Assembly: GCF_009765865.1 (NCBI RefSeq)
Contig: NZ_LMUQ01000073.1
Span: 71,608 to 135,607 of the forward strand
Source of the DNA: Acidisoma sp. L85
GTDB lineage: Bacteria > Pseudomonadota > Alphaproteobacteria > Acetobacterales > Acetobacteraceae
DNA: 64,000 bases
Direction of reading: 5' to 3'
The position numbers were made by a program, and so were the translations under genes. Numbering within the stretch: position 1 is the first letter of the stretch; each line of letters begins with the position of its first letter. The notes beneath the pieces were generated by a model. The model had not been told where the DNA came from, ran no database searches, and saw nothing but the letters and a program-made list of their open reading frames with translations. Shown piece by piece: positions 1 to 8,786 of the stretch.

Positions 1-503
1 GCGCCCTCCTCGATTGGGCCGTCGTTGATGATCGTTCGCGTGTCGATGTGTATGGGCAGCGGTGATACGGTCCGGCTGAGCCGGTCGAGGACTGCCGCAG
101 TGTCTTCTCGGCCTCGCTGCGCCAAGCGTTCCGCGCGAAGCGGATCGGGGGCGGTGATGAGTAGGACGGTCACGGGAAAGCGCTCTGCGGCCTCCGGCAC
201 GACCCCTCGTGACACATTGGCGACAACGACTAGCCCGGCCTGCAGATCGGAAACGATGTCAGCCGGGATGCCGTAGCGCAGTCCATGCGCCCCCCAGGAG
301 AGCGCGAAGTCACCGGCCGCCTCTCGCGCCGCGAAGGCGGCCTCGCCGATTGCCTCATTGCCTTCGATACCGGGCGCTCTGGTGATGACTCGGCGTACGA
401 AGCGAAACCTAGGATCATTGCGAAGGCTAAGCGCGGCGGCGGCGAGTAGGGTGTCCTTGCCGGAACCCGAAGGCCCGACAACGAGCATGAGGTGGCCCGT
501 CAT
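1..503 (-). CDS. phnN: Ribose 1,5-bisphosphokinase PhnN (3' end cut by window edge)
   Basis: Phosphorylates ribose 1,5-bisphosphate to PRPP, the last step that recycles the ribose carrier in C-P lyase phosphonate breakdown. The reading frame opens with MTGHLMLVVGPSGSGKDTLL, a guanylate-kinase-like P-loop (GPSGSGKD, residues 10-17). About 167 codons are visible before the window ends; the E. coli protein has about 185, so only the tail is missing. The start ATG overlaps the phnM stop by four bases (ATGA), which places it as the last visible gene of the phn operon. It could be read as a generic nucleoside-phosphate kinase, but its position directly after phnM makes PhnN by far the best call. 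Confidence 0.9.
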   Translation of the reverse strand, partial: MTGHLMLVVGPSGSGKDTLLAAAALSLRNDPRFRFVRRVITRAPGIEGNEAIGEAAFAAREAAGDFALSWGAHGLRYGIPADIVSDLQAGLVVVANVSRGVVPEAAERFPVTVLLITAPDPLRAERLAQRGREDTAAVLDRLSRTVSPLPIHIDTRTIINDGPIEEG

Positions 504-1678
504 GATATGCGGCGGCCTCCGCGCCAGACGGCCATGGGCGCCGCGAGCCCATGTTCGGTGTGGACCGCGGCCAGGTCAGCACGCAAGCCTGGCGCGATAC
601 GGCCGCGGTCGGAAAGGCCCGCGATCCGCGCGGGATTCGCCGTCACCAATGCGACAGCTTCGTGTACCGGCACGTCACCGGCAGCGAGTCTGAAGACCGC
701 CTCCAGCAAGCTTGGCGGAACATAGTCCGACGCAAGCGCATCGACCGCGCCGGCCGTGAGCATCTCGGCGGCGGAGACGTTTCCTGAGTGGCTGCCGCCG
801 CGCACAAGGTTCGGCGCACCCGCGATCACATCCATGCCGAGCCCATGCGCGGCGAGCGCCGCTTCGAGCCGCACCGGAAATTCGCTGACGCGGATACCGT
901 CGGCGTGGTTTTCCGCCACTTCCTCGACAGTCTCGTCATCGTGGCTTGCAAGCACAATCGGCAGGCAGTGCAGCCGGTTGAGCATGAAGCGCCGGTTCGA
1001 CGCGCGAAGTTTCCCGCGCTGTTCCTGTAGCCTTGCGATATGTGTGTCGATCTCCGTGACGGCCATCCCGCCCCTTGCACGACGGCTGCGGTAGCGCTCG
1101 ACATCCGCGTATTGGCCCACGCCGGGGGTATGGTCCATCAGGCTTGCCATGCGAACCAGCGCATGATCGGCGACGCTCTCGAGTAGATCCGGCATGTCCG
1201 CTGCTGGTAGTTCGCACCGCAAGTGGAGGAAGTGACCCGCCTTCAGCAAGCGGCTCCCCGCAAGCGCTTCCAGATTGGCGACTCCTTCACGGAAGGTGCG
1301 AACCCGGTCTCCGTCATCCAAGCCAAGATCGCCGAGGCAGAGCGCGTCGAACACCGTGGTGACGGCTGCCGCCGCGCATTGGGCGTCATGTGCGAGTAGT
1401 GCCGAACGGGAGGGCCAGCGCGCGCCGGGACGCGGCTCGCTTTGGCGCTCCAGATTGTCGGTATGCAGATCGATGATTCCGGGGATCAGAAAGTCACCCA
1501 CGAGATCGATCGCCGAGGGAGTCCGAGAAAATCCCTCATCGATTTCGGCGATAATACCATCACGAATGACGACGGTTCCGTCCAGCACGCCGTCCGCCAG
1601 CACAAGCCGGGCATTGGTCAGGATGATTTCGGCGAACCGGTTGGACTGGCTTGGCAGATCGAGCAGACTCTGACTCAT
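500..1678 (-). CDS. phnM: Alpha-D-ribose 1-methylphosphonate 5-triphosphate diphosphatase PhnM
   Basis: Amidohydrolase-superfamily enzyme that removes pyrophosphate from ribose 1-methylphosphonate 5-triphosphate, giving the 5-phosphate that PhnJ cleaves. It has 392 residues, a normal length. The metal-binding HxD of the amidohydrolase barrel is visible as IIDLHTDNLE (His72, Asp74), and the C-terminal part carries the usual VTANPARIAGLSDRG stretch before the end of the barrel domain. The start overlaps the phnL stop by four bases and the stop overlaps the phnN start by four bases, so translation is probably coupled in both directions. Confidence 0.94.
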   Translation of the reverse strand: MSQSLLDLPSQSNRFAEIILTNARLVLADGVLDGTVVIRDGIIAEIDEGFSRTPSAIDLVGDFLIPGIIDLHTDNLERQSEPRPGARWPSRSALLAHDAQCAAAAVTTVFDALCLGDLGLDDGDRVRTFREGVANLEALAGSRLLKAGHFLHLRCELPAADMPDLLESVADHALVRMASLMDHTPGVGQYADVERYRSRRARGGMAVTEIDTHIARLQEQRGKLRASNRRFMLNRLHCLPIVLASHDDETVEEVAENHADGIRVSEFPVRLEAALAAHGLGMDVIAGAPNLVRGGSHSGNVSAAEMLTAGAVDALASDYVPPSLLEAVFRLAAGDVPVHEAVALVTANPARIAGLSDRGRIAPGLRADLAAVHTEHGLAAPMAVWRGGRRIS

Positions 1679-2385
1679 GCGGCTTCCCGGAGGGGTGTGA
1701 GGTGGAACAGCCGGTCCGCGATGGCGTCCCGTGTGGTCATGTCGTGGACGATGGCGAGGATCGCGGTCCCGGCAGCCTTGGCTTCCGCGACAAGCTCCAC
1801 AACGGCATCGCGATTGACCGCATCGAGAGACGAGGTCGGCTCATCGAGCAAAAGGATCGGGTGGTTCGGGATAAAGCCGCGCGCGAGATTCACCCGTTGT
1901 TGCTCGCCGCCTGAGAAGGTGGCCGGGGGCAGGTCGTGGAGGTGTGGCACGAGATTGAGGCGCAACAGCATGGACCGCGCCCGGAGTTTCGCCTCGTCGG
2001 GCGGCGTGCCACGCGAGGTCAGCGCTTCAGCCACGATCTCCAAGGTTGAAACGCGCGGGACAACACGCAGAAATTGGCTGACATAGCCAAGCGTATCACG
2101 CCGCACCGCCAGGACGACTCGCGGATCGGCATGCGCGAGATCGACCCAATCGCCACCGTGGCGGATCATGATTCTGCCCGTGTCCGCGCGGTAATTGCCG
2201 TAGAGGCTGCGGATGAGCGTGGATTTGCCGGTTCCAGAGGGACCGCTCAGCACGACGCATTCGCCCGCGCGAAGCGTGAGGCCGAGGTCGCGCAGCACCG
2301 GTATGGTGACGCCGCCTTGCATATGCAACGTGAAGCTTTTCCCCAGTGCTTCCGTGCGCAGAACTTCCGGATGGGCGGGCCTCAT
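1675..2385 (-). CDS. phnL: C-P lyase ABC-type subunit PhnL
   Basis: ABC-ATPase-like protein of the C-P lyase system. In E. coli PhnI, G, H and L make the ribose 1-methylphosphonate 5-triphosphate from ATP and the phosphonate. It has 236 residues with Walker A SGPSGTGKST (about residues 48-57), signature FSGGEQQRVNLARG and Walker B ILLLDEPTSSLD. There is no transmembrane partner nearby, and the gene sits between phnK and phnM with four-base overlaps on both sides, which separates it from true transport ATPases such as PhnC. Confidence 0.93.
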   Translation of the reverse strand: MRPAHPEVLRTEALGKSFTLHMQGGVTIPVLRDLGLTLRAGECVVLSGPSGTGKSTLIRSLYGNYRADTGRIMIRHGGDWVDLAHADPRVVLAVRRDTLGYVSQFLRVVPRVSTLEIVAEALTSRGTPPDEAKLRARSMLLRLNLVPHLHDLPPATFSGGEQQRVNLARGFIPNHPILLLDEPTSSLDAVNRDAVVELVAEAKAAGTAILAIVHDMTTRDAIADRLFHLTPLREAA

Positions 2386-3155
2386 GCTTGTAGCACCGAG
2401 CTGACGAGAAGCTGCGTGTAAGGATGCTGCGGATCGTCCAGAACCTGATCGGTAAGACCGCCCTCCACGACCCGGCCGTGGCGCATCACCAGGATCCGGT
2501 CGGCCAGCAAACGCGCGACCGCGATGTCGTGCGTGACCAGCACGACGGCGATGCCAAGACGCGCCACCAATGTCCGGATAAGGTCGAGCAGTCGCGCCTG
2601 AACGGAGACATCGAGGCCGCCGGTCGGTTCGTCCATGAAGACAAGGCGAGGGTGAGTCGCAAGGGTGCGGGCAATCTGCAGCCGCTGCAGCATTCCGCCG
2701 GAGAAGGTATGCGGCATGTCGTCGATGCGCGACGGCGAAATCTCGACTTGCCGAAGCCAGTCGATGGCGCTCTCGCGGATGACGCCATAGTGGCGCGCGC
2801 CCTGGGCCATCAGCCTTTCGCCGACATTGCCGCCCGCCGACACTTCCATGCGCAGCGCGTCACGCGGGTTCTGATGCACGAAACCCCAGTCGGAGCGATG
2901 CAATGCGCGCAGCTGCGGCGCGGGCATGGCATGGACGTTATGCGCCACGCCCTCGGTGTCACGATAGGCGACCAAGCCTGCATCCGGCGCGGATCGCCCG
3001 GACAGGACATGCAGAAGGGTCGTCTTGCCAGAACCACTCTCACCGACGACCGCGAGTATTTCTCCCGGCCATAGCGTCGCGTCCACACCGTCCAGCGCCC
3101 AGATGGCGCCGAAAGAGAGGTGAAGTCCGGTTGCGGAAAGAAGGTGCTCACTCAC
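2382..3155 (-). CDS. phnK: C-P lyase ABC-type subunit PhnK
   Basis: ABC-ATPase-like protein that binds the PhnGHIJ core complex and supports C-P bond cleavage. Walker A is GESGSGKTT, the signature is FSGGMLQRLQIAR and Walker B is LVFMDEPTGGLD. I place the start at a GTG at 3155, giving 257 residues (VSEHLLSATGL as the N-terminus), because it overlaps the phnJ TGA as GTGA, the same junction style used through the operon. An in-frame ATG at 3200 would add 15 residues lying inside phnJ and looks spurious. Confidence 0.93.
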   Translation of the reverse strand: MSEHLLSATGLHLSFGAIWALDGVDATLWPGEILAVVGESGSGKTTLLHVLSGRSAPDAGLVAYRDTEGVAHNVHAMPAPQLRALHRSDWGFVHQNPRDALRMEVSAGGNVGERLMAQGARHYGVIRESAIDWLRQVEISPSRIDDMPHTFSGGMLQRLQIARTLATHPRLVFMDEPTGGLDVSVQARLLDLIRTLVARLGIAVVLVTHDIAVARLLADRILVMRHGRVVEGGLTDQVLDDPQHPYTQLLVSSVLQA

Positions 3156-4003
3156 GCCGCGGCATCCTCGTCCTGGCGCATCGACTGGCGGCCAGCGCAA
3201 TAGTCGGTGTCGGAGCAGACGAAGAGGCGCCCTCCGCGATCATCCATCACAACCTCGTCGAGGTAGCTGTCACGCGCGCCACAAAGCCCACAGGCTTGGG
3301 GTGCGCGGGTCAAGCGGAAGGGATGGTCGTCGAAGTCGAGCGGCTTTACGTCGGTATGAGGCGGGATGGCGTAGATACGCTTCTCCCGCCCCGCGCCAAA
3401 AAGCTGCAGCGCCGCCATCCGGTGCATCTTCGGCGTGTCGAAGGCGGGGATCGGCGAGGGCGACATGAGGTAGCGGCCGTTCACCATCACAGGATAGTCG
3501 TAGCTTATCGAGATATGACCGTAGCGCGCGATGTCCTCATAGAGTTTGACATGCATGAGGCCATACTCGGCGAGCGCATGCATCTGACGCGTTTCGGCGC
3601 GGCTCTGCTCAAGCTTGGCAAGCGGCTCCGGCAAGGGCACCTGATAGACGATGATCTGGTCCGCCCGCAGCGGAGTTTCGGGGATCCGGTGGCGCGTCTG
3701 GATGACGCTGGCGTCCGCGGTATGCGTCGTCGTCTCGATACCGGCGGTGCGCGCGAAGAAACGGCGGATGGAGACGGCGTTGGTGGTGTCGTCGGCACCC
3801 TGGTCAATAACCTTCAGCACATCGCTCGGACCGAGAATCGCCGCTGTCACCTGAATGCCGCCGGTGCCCCAGCCATAGGGCAATGGCATCTCCCGCCCGC
3901 CGAAGGGGACTTGGTGACCGGGGATAGCGACGGCCTTCAGGATCGCGCGGCGGATCATCCGCTTGGTCTGTTCGTCGAGGTAAGCGAAGTTGTAGCCGCT
4001 CAT
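3152..4003 (-). CDS. phnJ: Alpha-D-ribose 1-methylphosphonate 5-phosphate C-P lyase PhnJ
   Basis: Radical-SAM-type enzyme that breaks the carbon-phosphorus bond, releasing methane (or another alkane) and ribose cyclic 1,2-phosphate 5-phosphate. It has 283 residues, the family's usual size. The C-terminal cysteines typical of PhnJ are present: CGLC at residues 238-241, then Cys263 and Cys269 in FVCSDTDYC, which in the E. coli enzyme supply the 4Fe-4S cluster and the catalytic thiyl. It overlaps phnI upstream and phnK downstream by four bases each. The preserved cysteines suggest an active lyase. Confidence 0.96.
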   Translation of the reverse strand: MSGYNFAYLDEQTKRMIRRAILKAVAIPGHQVPFGGREMPLPYGWGTGGIQVTAAILGPSDVLKVIDQGADDTTNAVSIRRFFARTAGIETTTHTADASVIQTRHRIPETPLRADQIIVYQVPLPEPLAKLEQSRAETRQMHALAEYGLMHVKLYEDIARYGHISISYDYPVMVNGRYLMSPSPIPAFDTPKMHRMAALQLFGAGREKRIYAIPPHTDVKPLDFDDHPFRLTRAPQACGLCGARDSYLDEVVMDDRGGRLFVCSDTDYCAGRQSMRQDEDAAA

Positions 4004-5106
4004 GCCTCCGTCTCCGTTGCGACGGTCGCGGCGGTGGCGGCGGTGGCGGTCGCGCGCATTCGCCGGATGGTCTCGAGCTCGCTTTGGAAATCGACGTAAT
4101 GCGGCAGTTTCAGGTGCTCGACAAAGCCCGTCGCTTCAATGTTGTCGCAATGGGACAGCACGAATTCGATGTCCTGCGCAGGCGCCGTCGCGTTCTCGCC
4201 GAGTTCTTCGGCGCGCATGGCGCGATCGACCAGTGCCATCCCCATGGCGCGACGCTCGCTATGGCCGAAACACAGGCCGTAGCCGCGTGTGAATTGCGGA
4301 GGCTCGGTTTTCGACCCAGAAAATTGGTTCACCATCTCGCATTCGGTGAGCGTGATCGTGCCGATGGTGATTGGAAAGCCGAGTTCCGGCGGTACGAGTT
4401 CCACCGCAACTTCGCCCACTCGAATTTCGCCCACAAAGGGGTGGTTGTTGCCGTAGCCTCGCTGCGTCGAATAGCCGAGGGCGAGCAGGAACCCCTCATC
4501 GCCGCGCGCCAAGGATTGCAGCCGAACGTCCCGCTCGGCCGGGAAGGCCAGAGCGTCCCGGGTGAGGTCACCGGGTTCCGCCTCCGTCGAGACGCCGGAG
4601 GGTTCGATTAGTCCCTCCTGGTCCAGCAAAGCCGTCACGCGAGGCGTGTCTTCTGAAGAAGCGGCTGCCAGCGGCAGCGGCGTCACTTCCAATGATTCCG
4701 CGGCAAGCGCGAAATCCAGTAGTCGGTGAGTGTAGTCGTAGGTCGGTCCCAGCACTTGACCGCCGGGCAGGTCCTTGTAGATCGCGGAAATTCGGCGGCG
4801 CAGAAGCATGGCGTCAGTCTCGACCGGTTCCGAGTGGGCGAAACGCGGCAACGTCGTCCGGTAAGCGCGCAATAGGAACGCCGCCTCGATGAGATCGCCC
4901 TGGGCCTGCTTGATCGCCAGCGCCGCCAAGTCAGGATCGTAACAGGAGCCTTCCGCCATCACGCGATCCACCGCGCGGCCGAGTTGGCTTGCGATCTGCG
5001 CTGTGCCGATCTCCGGCAGACTCCGGTCGCCGCGCCGGGCTCGCGCCAGCCAATCATGTGCGGCATCGATCGCTCGCTCACCGCCTTTGACCGCGACATA
5101 GGCCAC
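4000..5106 (-). CDS. phnI: C-P lyase core subunit PhnI
   Basis: Subunit of the PhnGHIJ core. PhnI acts as the nucleosidase/ligase component that exchanges the purine of ATP for the phosphonate. It has 368 residues and begins MAYVAVKGGERAIDAAHDWL, a characteristic PhnI N-terminus. The last 18 residues are a low-complexity Ala/Thr run (RATATAATAATVATETEA) encoded by a degenerate GCG/GTG-rich repeat at about 4003-4055; this tail is probably disordered and is not needed for the fold. The gene follows phnH after 3 bp and overlaps phnJ by 4 bp. Confidence 0.95.
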   Translation of the reverse strand: MAYVAVKGGERAIDAAHDWLARARRGDRSLPEIGTAQIASQLGRAVDRVMAEGSCYDPDLAALAIKQAQGDLIEAAFLLRAYRTTLPRFAHSEPVETDAMLLRRRISAIYKDLPGGQVLGPTYDYTHRLLDFALAAESLEVTPLPLAAASSEDTPRVTALLDQEGLIEPSGVSTEAEPGDLTRDALAFPAERDVRLQSLARGDEGFLLALGYSTQRGYGNNHPFVGEIRVGEVAVELVPPELGFPITIGTITLTECEMVNQFSGSKTEPPQFTRGYGLCFGHSERRAMGMALVDRAMRAEELGENATAPAQDIEFVLSHCDNIEATGFVEHLKLPHYVDFQSELETIRRMRATATAATAATVATETEA

Positions 5107-5109
5107 GGC

Positions 5110-5682
5110 TCAGGCCGCCCCAATGCGGAGGCTGCGAGGCAGTCCGCAAAGCTGTTCACCGCAGCACAGGATGAGGTCGATGCCTCGCGGGAACAGCCGG
5201 TGATTGGCAGACCATTGCTTCACGAAGTCCTCGGGCAGCCCCTGCGGGGCGAACCGTGTGGGCGCTTCCAGTCCGGGACCGTAGAGGATGAGTGGTGGAC
5301 CTCCCTCGAGCGCGGGAACCTGCAGGATCAGCGTTGCCGCGGTTTCAGGCGCCGCATCGCTTCCGGCTTCAAGCAAATCGAGGTTTGGCATTTCGGTGGC
5401 ACAGATGAATCCGGCGCCGCCGATGGATGCGGCACGCGGTGCGCCGGAATGGAATGCGAGCCAGTCCCAGGCGCTAGCAGTCTCTCCCGCAAGCCAGACC
5501 GGCGTCGCAGCATCCGCGAGCGTGAGCAAGACCGCAGCCGTTGCCTGATCGAGCGGCGGAGCGGCGAGGACGCAGGCGATCACCGGAAGACTTCCTGGGT
5601 GTGCCATTGCATCGAGGACGGCGCGAAAGCAGGACTGTGCCTCCATGACGGGATCGGCAAAGCCAGGTGCATCCAGGGTCAT
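5110..5682 (-). CDS. phnH: C-P lyase core subunit PhnH
   Basis: Dimeric, PLP-transferase-like-fold subunit of the C-P lyase core complex without known cofactor binding. It has 190 residues (E. coli about 194). The start ATG at 5682 (MTLDAPGFADPVMEAQSCFR) overlaps the phnG stop by four bases. The frame is open far upstream through phnG, but that stretch is antisense-like noise. The typical N-terminal motif with FRAVLDAMAHPGSL is clear, and the C-terminus LFPRGIDLILCCG matches the family. Confidence 0.94.
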   Translation of the reverse strand: MTLDAPGFADPVMEAQSCFRAVLDAMAHPGSLPVIACVLAAPPLDQATAAVLLTLADAATPVWLAGETASAWDWLAFHSGAPRAASIGGAGFICATEMPNLDLLEAGSDAAPETAATLILQVPALEGGPPLILYGPGLEAPTRFAPQGLPEDFVKQWSANHRLFPRGIDLILCCGEQLCGLPRSLRIGAA

Positions 5683-6134
5683 GAGCGCATCGTCGCCAGT
5701 GTGAAGAAGTCGACGCGAGTCGCGGCTGCTTCGCCCGCGACTTTTCGGCGCGCCTCTTTTTGGGCCTCTGCCAGAGGGGCGACGACTGTGCGCGCCCATT
5801 CCGCGCTTTCTGTCGGATGCTGAAGGGCCGCATCCAGCGCCGCCACGAGTTCCGCGCGGCGCGGATCTCGTCCCGCAAGATAGGCGTGCCCGATCTGACC
5901 CTGCGCGTTGCGCACGGTGCAGCGGGTGACGGTCATTTCCCCGAGATTGAACGGCGCGCCGTCGCCGCCTGCGCGGCCTTGAACCATGATCAGCCCGATC
6001 TCTGGTCCGCGAAGCCGCGTATGGGCCGGCAAGGGCGCGGCCCGTGCGATGCAGTCTTCGATCCCCGCGAGAGGGGCGTTCGCAAGCACGGCCAGCCAAC
6101 CTTGCCTTGCCTCGATAGCCTGGGATCCCAACAC
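5679..6134 (-). CDS. phnG: C-P lyase core subunit PhnG
   Basis: Small core subunit of the PhnGHIJ complex, 151 residues. RGPEIGLIMVQGRAGGDGAPFNLGE and the GHAYLAGRDPRRAEL segment are recognisable PhnG features. I use a GTG start at 6134, because a Shine-Dalgarno-like AGGA lies 8 bases upstream and an in-frame TGA lies shortly before that. This is the first gene of the lyase block. Unlike every other junction in the cluster it is separated from phnE by 73 bp, which hold a palindromic operator-like site, so it probably has its own promoter. Confidence 0.92.
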   Translation of the reverse strand: MLGSQAIEARQGWLAVLANAPLAGIEDCIARAAPLPAHTRLRGPEIGLIMVQGRAGGDGAPFNLGEMTVTRCTVRNAQGQIGHAYLAGRDPRRAELVAALDAALQHPTESAEWARTVVAPLAEAQKEARRKVAGEAAATRVDFFTLATMRS

Positions 6135-6147
6135 CGTGGCGTTCCTA

Positions 6148-6167
6148 ATTCATCTAGATGTCTATAC
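6148..6167. promoter_or_regulatory. Putative PhnF operator upstream of phnG
   Basis: The plus strand reads ATTCATCTAGATGTC at 6148-6162, with the perfect palindrome CATCTAGATG at 6151-6160. The same 15 bases, in reverse complement, lie between phnD and phnF at 8787-8801. The site runs into GTCTATAC (6160-6167), which fits GTNTANAC, the general half-site pattern described for HutC-type GntR regulators. It lies 14-33 bp upstream of the phnG start, where a bound repressor would block transcription. The link to PhnF is inferred from family and position. Confidence 0.6.
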
Positions 6168-6207
6168 AACGCAACAAGCGCCGCGTGTCAATGCGGTCGG
6201 TGCATCA

Positions 6208-7020
6208 TCAGGCGATCCGCTGGCGCAGGGCCGCGGATAGACGCTCCGCGCTTACGACGATGACGAAGGTCGCCACCAGCAACATCGCCACGGTCCGATA
6301 CTGGAACAGGTTCATCGCGGTCAGCAGCTGGAAACCGATGCCTCCCGCGCCGACGAAGCCGAGGACGAGTGACGCGCGGATATTCTCGTCCAGACGATAG
6401 AGCGTGATGCCGGCGAGCGACGGCAGCACCGAAGGGATCACCGCGTGGCTGAAGACCGCGAGTCGACTCGCTCCCGTCATGGTCAGGGCTTCGACAGGCC
6501 CCATGTCCATGTCCTCGATGAGTTCCGCGAAAAGGCGTCCCATCATGCCGATGCTGTGGATGGCAATGGCGAGTGCGCCGGGAAACGGGCCGAGGCCGAC
6601 AGCGGTCACGAAGATGAGCGCCCAGACAAGATCTGGCACCACGCGCGCCAAGGCGATCGCCATCCGTGCGAGGACATAAATGGGCCGCGCCGGAGTCGTG
6701 TTACGTGCGGCAACAAGTGCGAGTGGCACTGCGACGATCACAGCAACCGCTGTGCCGAAGATCGCAATGTCCACGGTTTCCAGCGCCGGCCAAAGGGCAT
6801 CCGGCAGGCTCGCGAAATCAGGCGGCCAGGCGCGGCTCAGGATATCGGCGATTCCATGGGCGCCGGTAATGAGATCCTGCGGACGAGCATGGACGACGAA
6901 GGCCGCCTGAAGAAAGAGCGCGATGCCGGCGAAGATGACGACGAAAGACAGCGCGCTTCTTCGCTTATCCTGCCGGTGCGGCGACAGCCTCCTGCCATTA
7001 TCCTCGGCAATAGCGCTCAA
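6208..7020 (-). CDS. phnE: Phosphonate ABC transporter permease PhnE
   Basis: Inner-membrane permease of the PhnCDE phosphonate importer, 270 residues. An N-terminal membrane segment (about residues 22-45) is followed by further hydrophobic helices. The binding-protein-dependent permease (EAA-like) loop is visible around ALTMTGASRLAVFSHAVIPSVLP. Only one PhnE is encoded here, so the transporter is presumably a PhnE homodimer. It overlaps phnC by four bases at its start and is the last gene of the transporter block. Confidence 0.94.
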   Translation of the reverse strand: MSAIAEDNGRRLSPHRQDKRRSALSFVVIFAGIALFLQAAFVVHARPQDLITGAHGIADILSRAWPPDFASLPDALWPALETVDIAIFGTAVAVIVAVPLALVAARNTTPARPIYVLARMAIALARVVPDLVWALIFVTAVGLGPFPGALAIAIHSIGMMGRLFAELIEDMDMGPVEALTMTGASRLAVFSHAVIPSVLPSLAGITLYRLDENIRASLVLGFVGAGGIGFQLLTAMNLFQYRTVAMLLVATFVIVVSAERLSAALRQRIA

Positions 7021-7805
7021 GCGGCTAGTCTTTGCGACGCGTCCCGTTTGACATAGAGCGCGGAAACCTCGTTGTCCCGGACATGGCGGGGCTCGTGGTT
7101 GAAGATAATCCGGCCGGCTTGCATGCCGAGAATACGGTCCGCGAAGCGCCGAGCGAGTTCAGGCTGGTGGAGGACGCAAAGCACGCCCAGCCCATCCTGA
7201 TGCGCAACCCGGCGCAGCAGGGTCATCAACTCCTCGGCCGCATCCGGATCGAGGCTCGCCACAGGCTCGTCGGCGAGCAGAGCGCGCGGACGTTGCGCCA
7301 GGGCACGCGCAACCGATACGCGTTGCGCCTGCCCGCCTGACAGCGTGCCGGCGCGCTGGGGCGCGAAATGGGCTAGTCCCACCTCATCGAGGCAGGCCAT
7401 GGCATGGGGCGTCTCTTGATGCGGGAGCTTGCCAAGCGCGATGCCGAGGCTGCGATGTCGCCCGAGAGTGCCGGCGAGCACATTGGCGACGACGCTCCGC
7501 CGCTTCACCAGATGCGCGCTCTGGAAGATCATCCCGAGGGCCATGCGGGCTTCGGTCAGTGTTCGGCCGGAGAGGCCGCTGATCGCTTGGCCCTCCACAC
7601 GAACCTCGCCGCCGGTCGGCCGCAACATCCCGGCGATACAGCGCAGCATCGTCGATTTGCCGCAGCCATTGGCGCCGAGGACCACCACCAGCTCGCCGGG
7701 CGCGAGCGTCATGGTGGCGCCGTTCAGCGCCAGGTGCCCATCATCACGTCCACGCGCCGGGAAGCGCATGGCGAGATCGGCTACCTCGATGAGGGGTGTG
7801 CTCAC
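7017..7805 (-). CDS. phnC: Phosphonate ABC transporter ATP-binding protein PhnC
   Basis: ATPase of the phosphonate importer, 262 residues. Walker A is LGANGCGKST (about residues 43-52), the signature is LSGGQAQRVSVARAL and Walker B is ALLADEPVASLDP, with the switch histidine in VLHQPELARRF. It sits between phnD and phnE with four-base overlaps on both sides, which ties it to transport rather than to the PhnK/PhnL lyase subunits. Confidence 0.95.
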   Translation of the reverse strand: MSTPLIEVADLAMRFPARGRDDGHLALNGATMTLAPGELVVVLGANGCGKSTMLRCIAGMLRPTGGEVRVEGQAISGLSGRTLTEARMALGMIFQSAHLVKRRSVVANVLAGTLGRHRSLGIALGKLPHQETPHAMACLDEVGLAHFAPQRAGTLSGGQAQRVSVARALAQRPRALLADEPVASLDPDAAEELMTLLRRVAHQDGLGVLCVLHQPELARRFADRILGMQAGRIIFNHEPRHVRDNEVSALYVKRDASQRLAA

Positions 7806-8716
7806 GAGCCCATCTTGGCGAGGTCGAGATGCAGCACGCTCACCAAGCTGCGAATGCCGTTGAAGGCCTGATCGGTTTGAGCGACGTAGCCCTTGCCGCT
7901 AAGGCCGGTGAGCTTGACCTCGGCAGCCGGGATGCCGCTGAGGTCTAGTGTTTGCAGGATGGCGGTCAGTCTCGCCTTGTAGGCCGGCGGCAGATTGCCG
8001 CGCACGGCAATCGGGTCCTGTGGGATCGGCGCGCTGGTCCAGAGCGTGACATAGTCCTTGGGATCCCAGATTCCGGCGGTTTGCGCCGAACCGATCTCGG
8101 AGCTGTTGATCTCACCCGCTTCCACCTTGTGGTGCCTGAGCGCCTCGAAGCTCGCGGTATGGCTCCCGGCATAGATCGCCACAACGCCATGGTCGGGGTC
8201 GATGCCAACCGATTTCAAACCATAGGCTGGGAAGAGATGGCCGGAGGTGGAGGCCGGATCGGAATAGGCGAAGCTATGCCCCGCAACGCCCTTCAGCGTG
8301 GTGATCCCGGAATCCGGCCAGGTCACGATGCTGGCCGTATAGCTGTCGGGTTTCCCTTGCGCGTTTGCGTAGGTTGCGACGACCTCGGCATCGGCGATCT
8401 GGTGGGCGAGAACATAGCCGAGCGGGCCGAATTCGGCGGCGTCCAGTTTGCCGGCGCGCATCGCCTCGATGGTGGCGGTATAGCTGGTGCCGATTTCGAT
8501 ATCGACCGGGCAGCCAAGCCTGGCGCTGATCAGGGAGCCGATCTGGTGATACAGCGGCACGAAGGCCGCGGAGGCATCGTAAGGCACCACGCCATAGCGC
8601 AGCTTTCCGCCAGGGCAGTCGTTCGGGGCCGCGAGTGCGGTTCCGCCCATGGCCATGAGTGCCGCCAGACCATACACAGCCTTGGCAAAACCCGCCGGAT
8701 GAAGTCGCTTCCGCAT
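7802..8716 (-). CDS. phnD: Phosphonate ABC transporter periplasmic binding protein PhnD
   Basis: Periplasmic receptor for phosphonates. I choose the ATG at 8716, giving 304 residues, because it opens directly with a Sec signal peptide (MRKRLHPAGF..., hydrophobic core about residues 11-24, likely cleavage after ALA at about residue 29). It also has GAGAGGG-like purines about 9 bases upstream on the coding strand. A longer frame starts at 8791, but that ATG lies inside the putative PhnF operator and would bury the signal peptide. PhnD-family features such as GKLDAAEFGPLGYVLA are plain. It is the first gene of the transporter block. Confidence 0.93.
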   Translation of the reverse strand: MRKRLHPAGFAKAVYGLAALMAMGGTALAAPNDCPGGKLRYGVVPYDASAAFVPLYHQIGSLISARLGCPVDIEIGTSYTATIEAMRAGKLDAAEFGPLGYVLAHQIADAEVVATYANAQGKPDSYTASIVTWPDSGITTLKGVAGHSFAYSDPASTSGHLFPAYGLKSVGIDPDHGVVAIYAGSHTASFEALRHHKVEAGEINSSEIGSAQTAGIWDPKDYVTLWTSAPIPQDPIAVRGNLPPAYKARLTAILQTLDLSGIPAAEVKLTGLSGKGYVAQTDQAFNGIRSLVSVLHLDLAKMGS

Positions 8717-8786
8717 GATGAAAAACCCTCTCTGTTCCGGCTTGGCGGGACGCGCCCTTCTAGGAGCAAGGAGGGGAGAGGAGTTT

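Noticed and set aside
2903-4099. A 398-codon open frame on the plus strand across phnK and phnJ
   Set aside because: The opposite strand encodes unmistakable PhnK and PhnJ; the antisense product is Arg/His-rich noise.
5110-6099. Extension of the phnH frame upstream through phnG to 329 codons
   Set aside because: The known PhnH length and the ATGA overlap at 5679-5682 fix the start at 5682.
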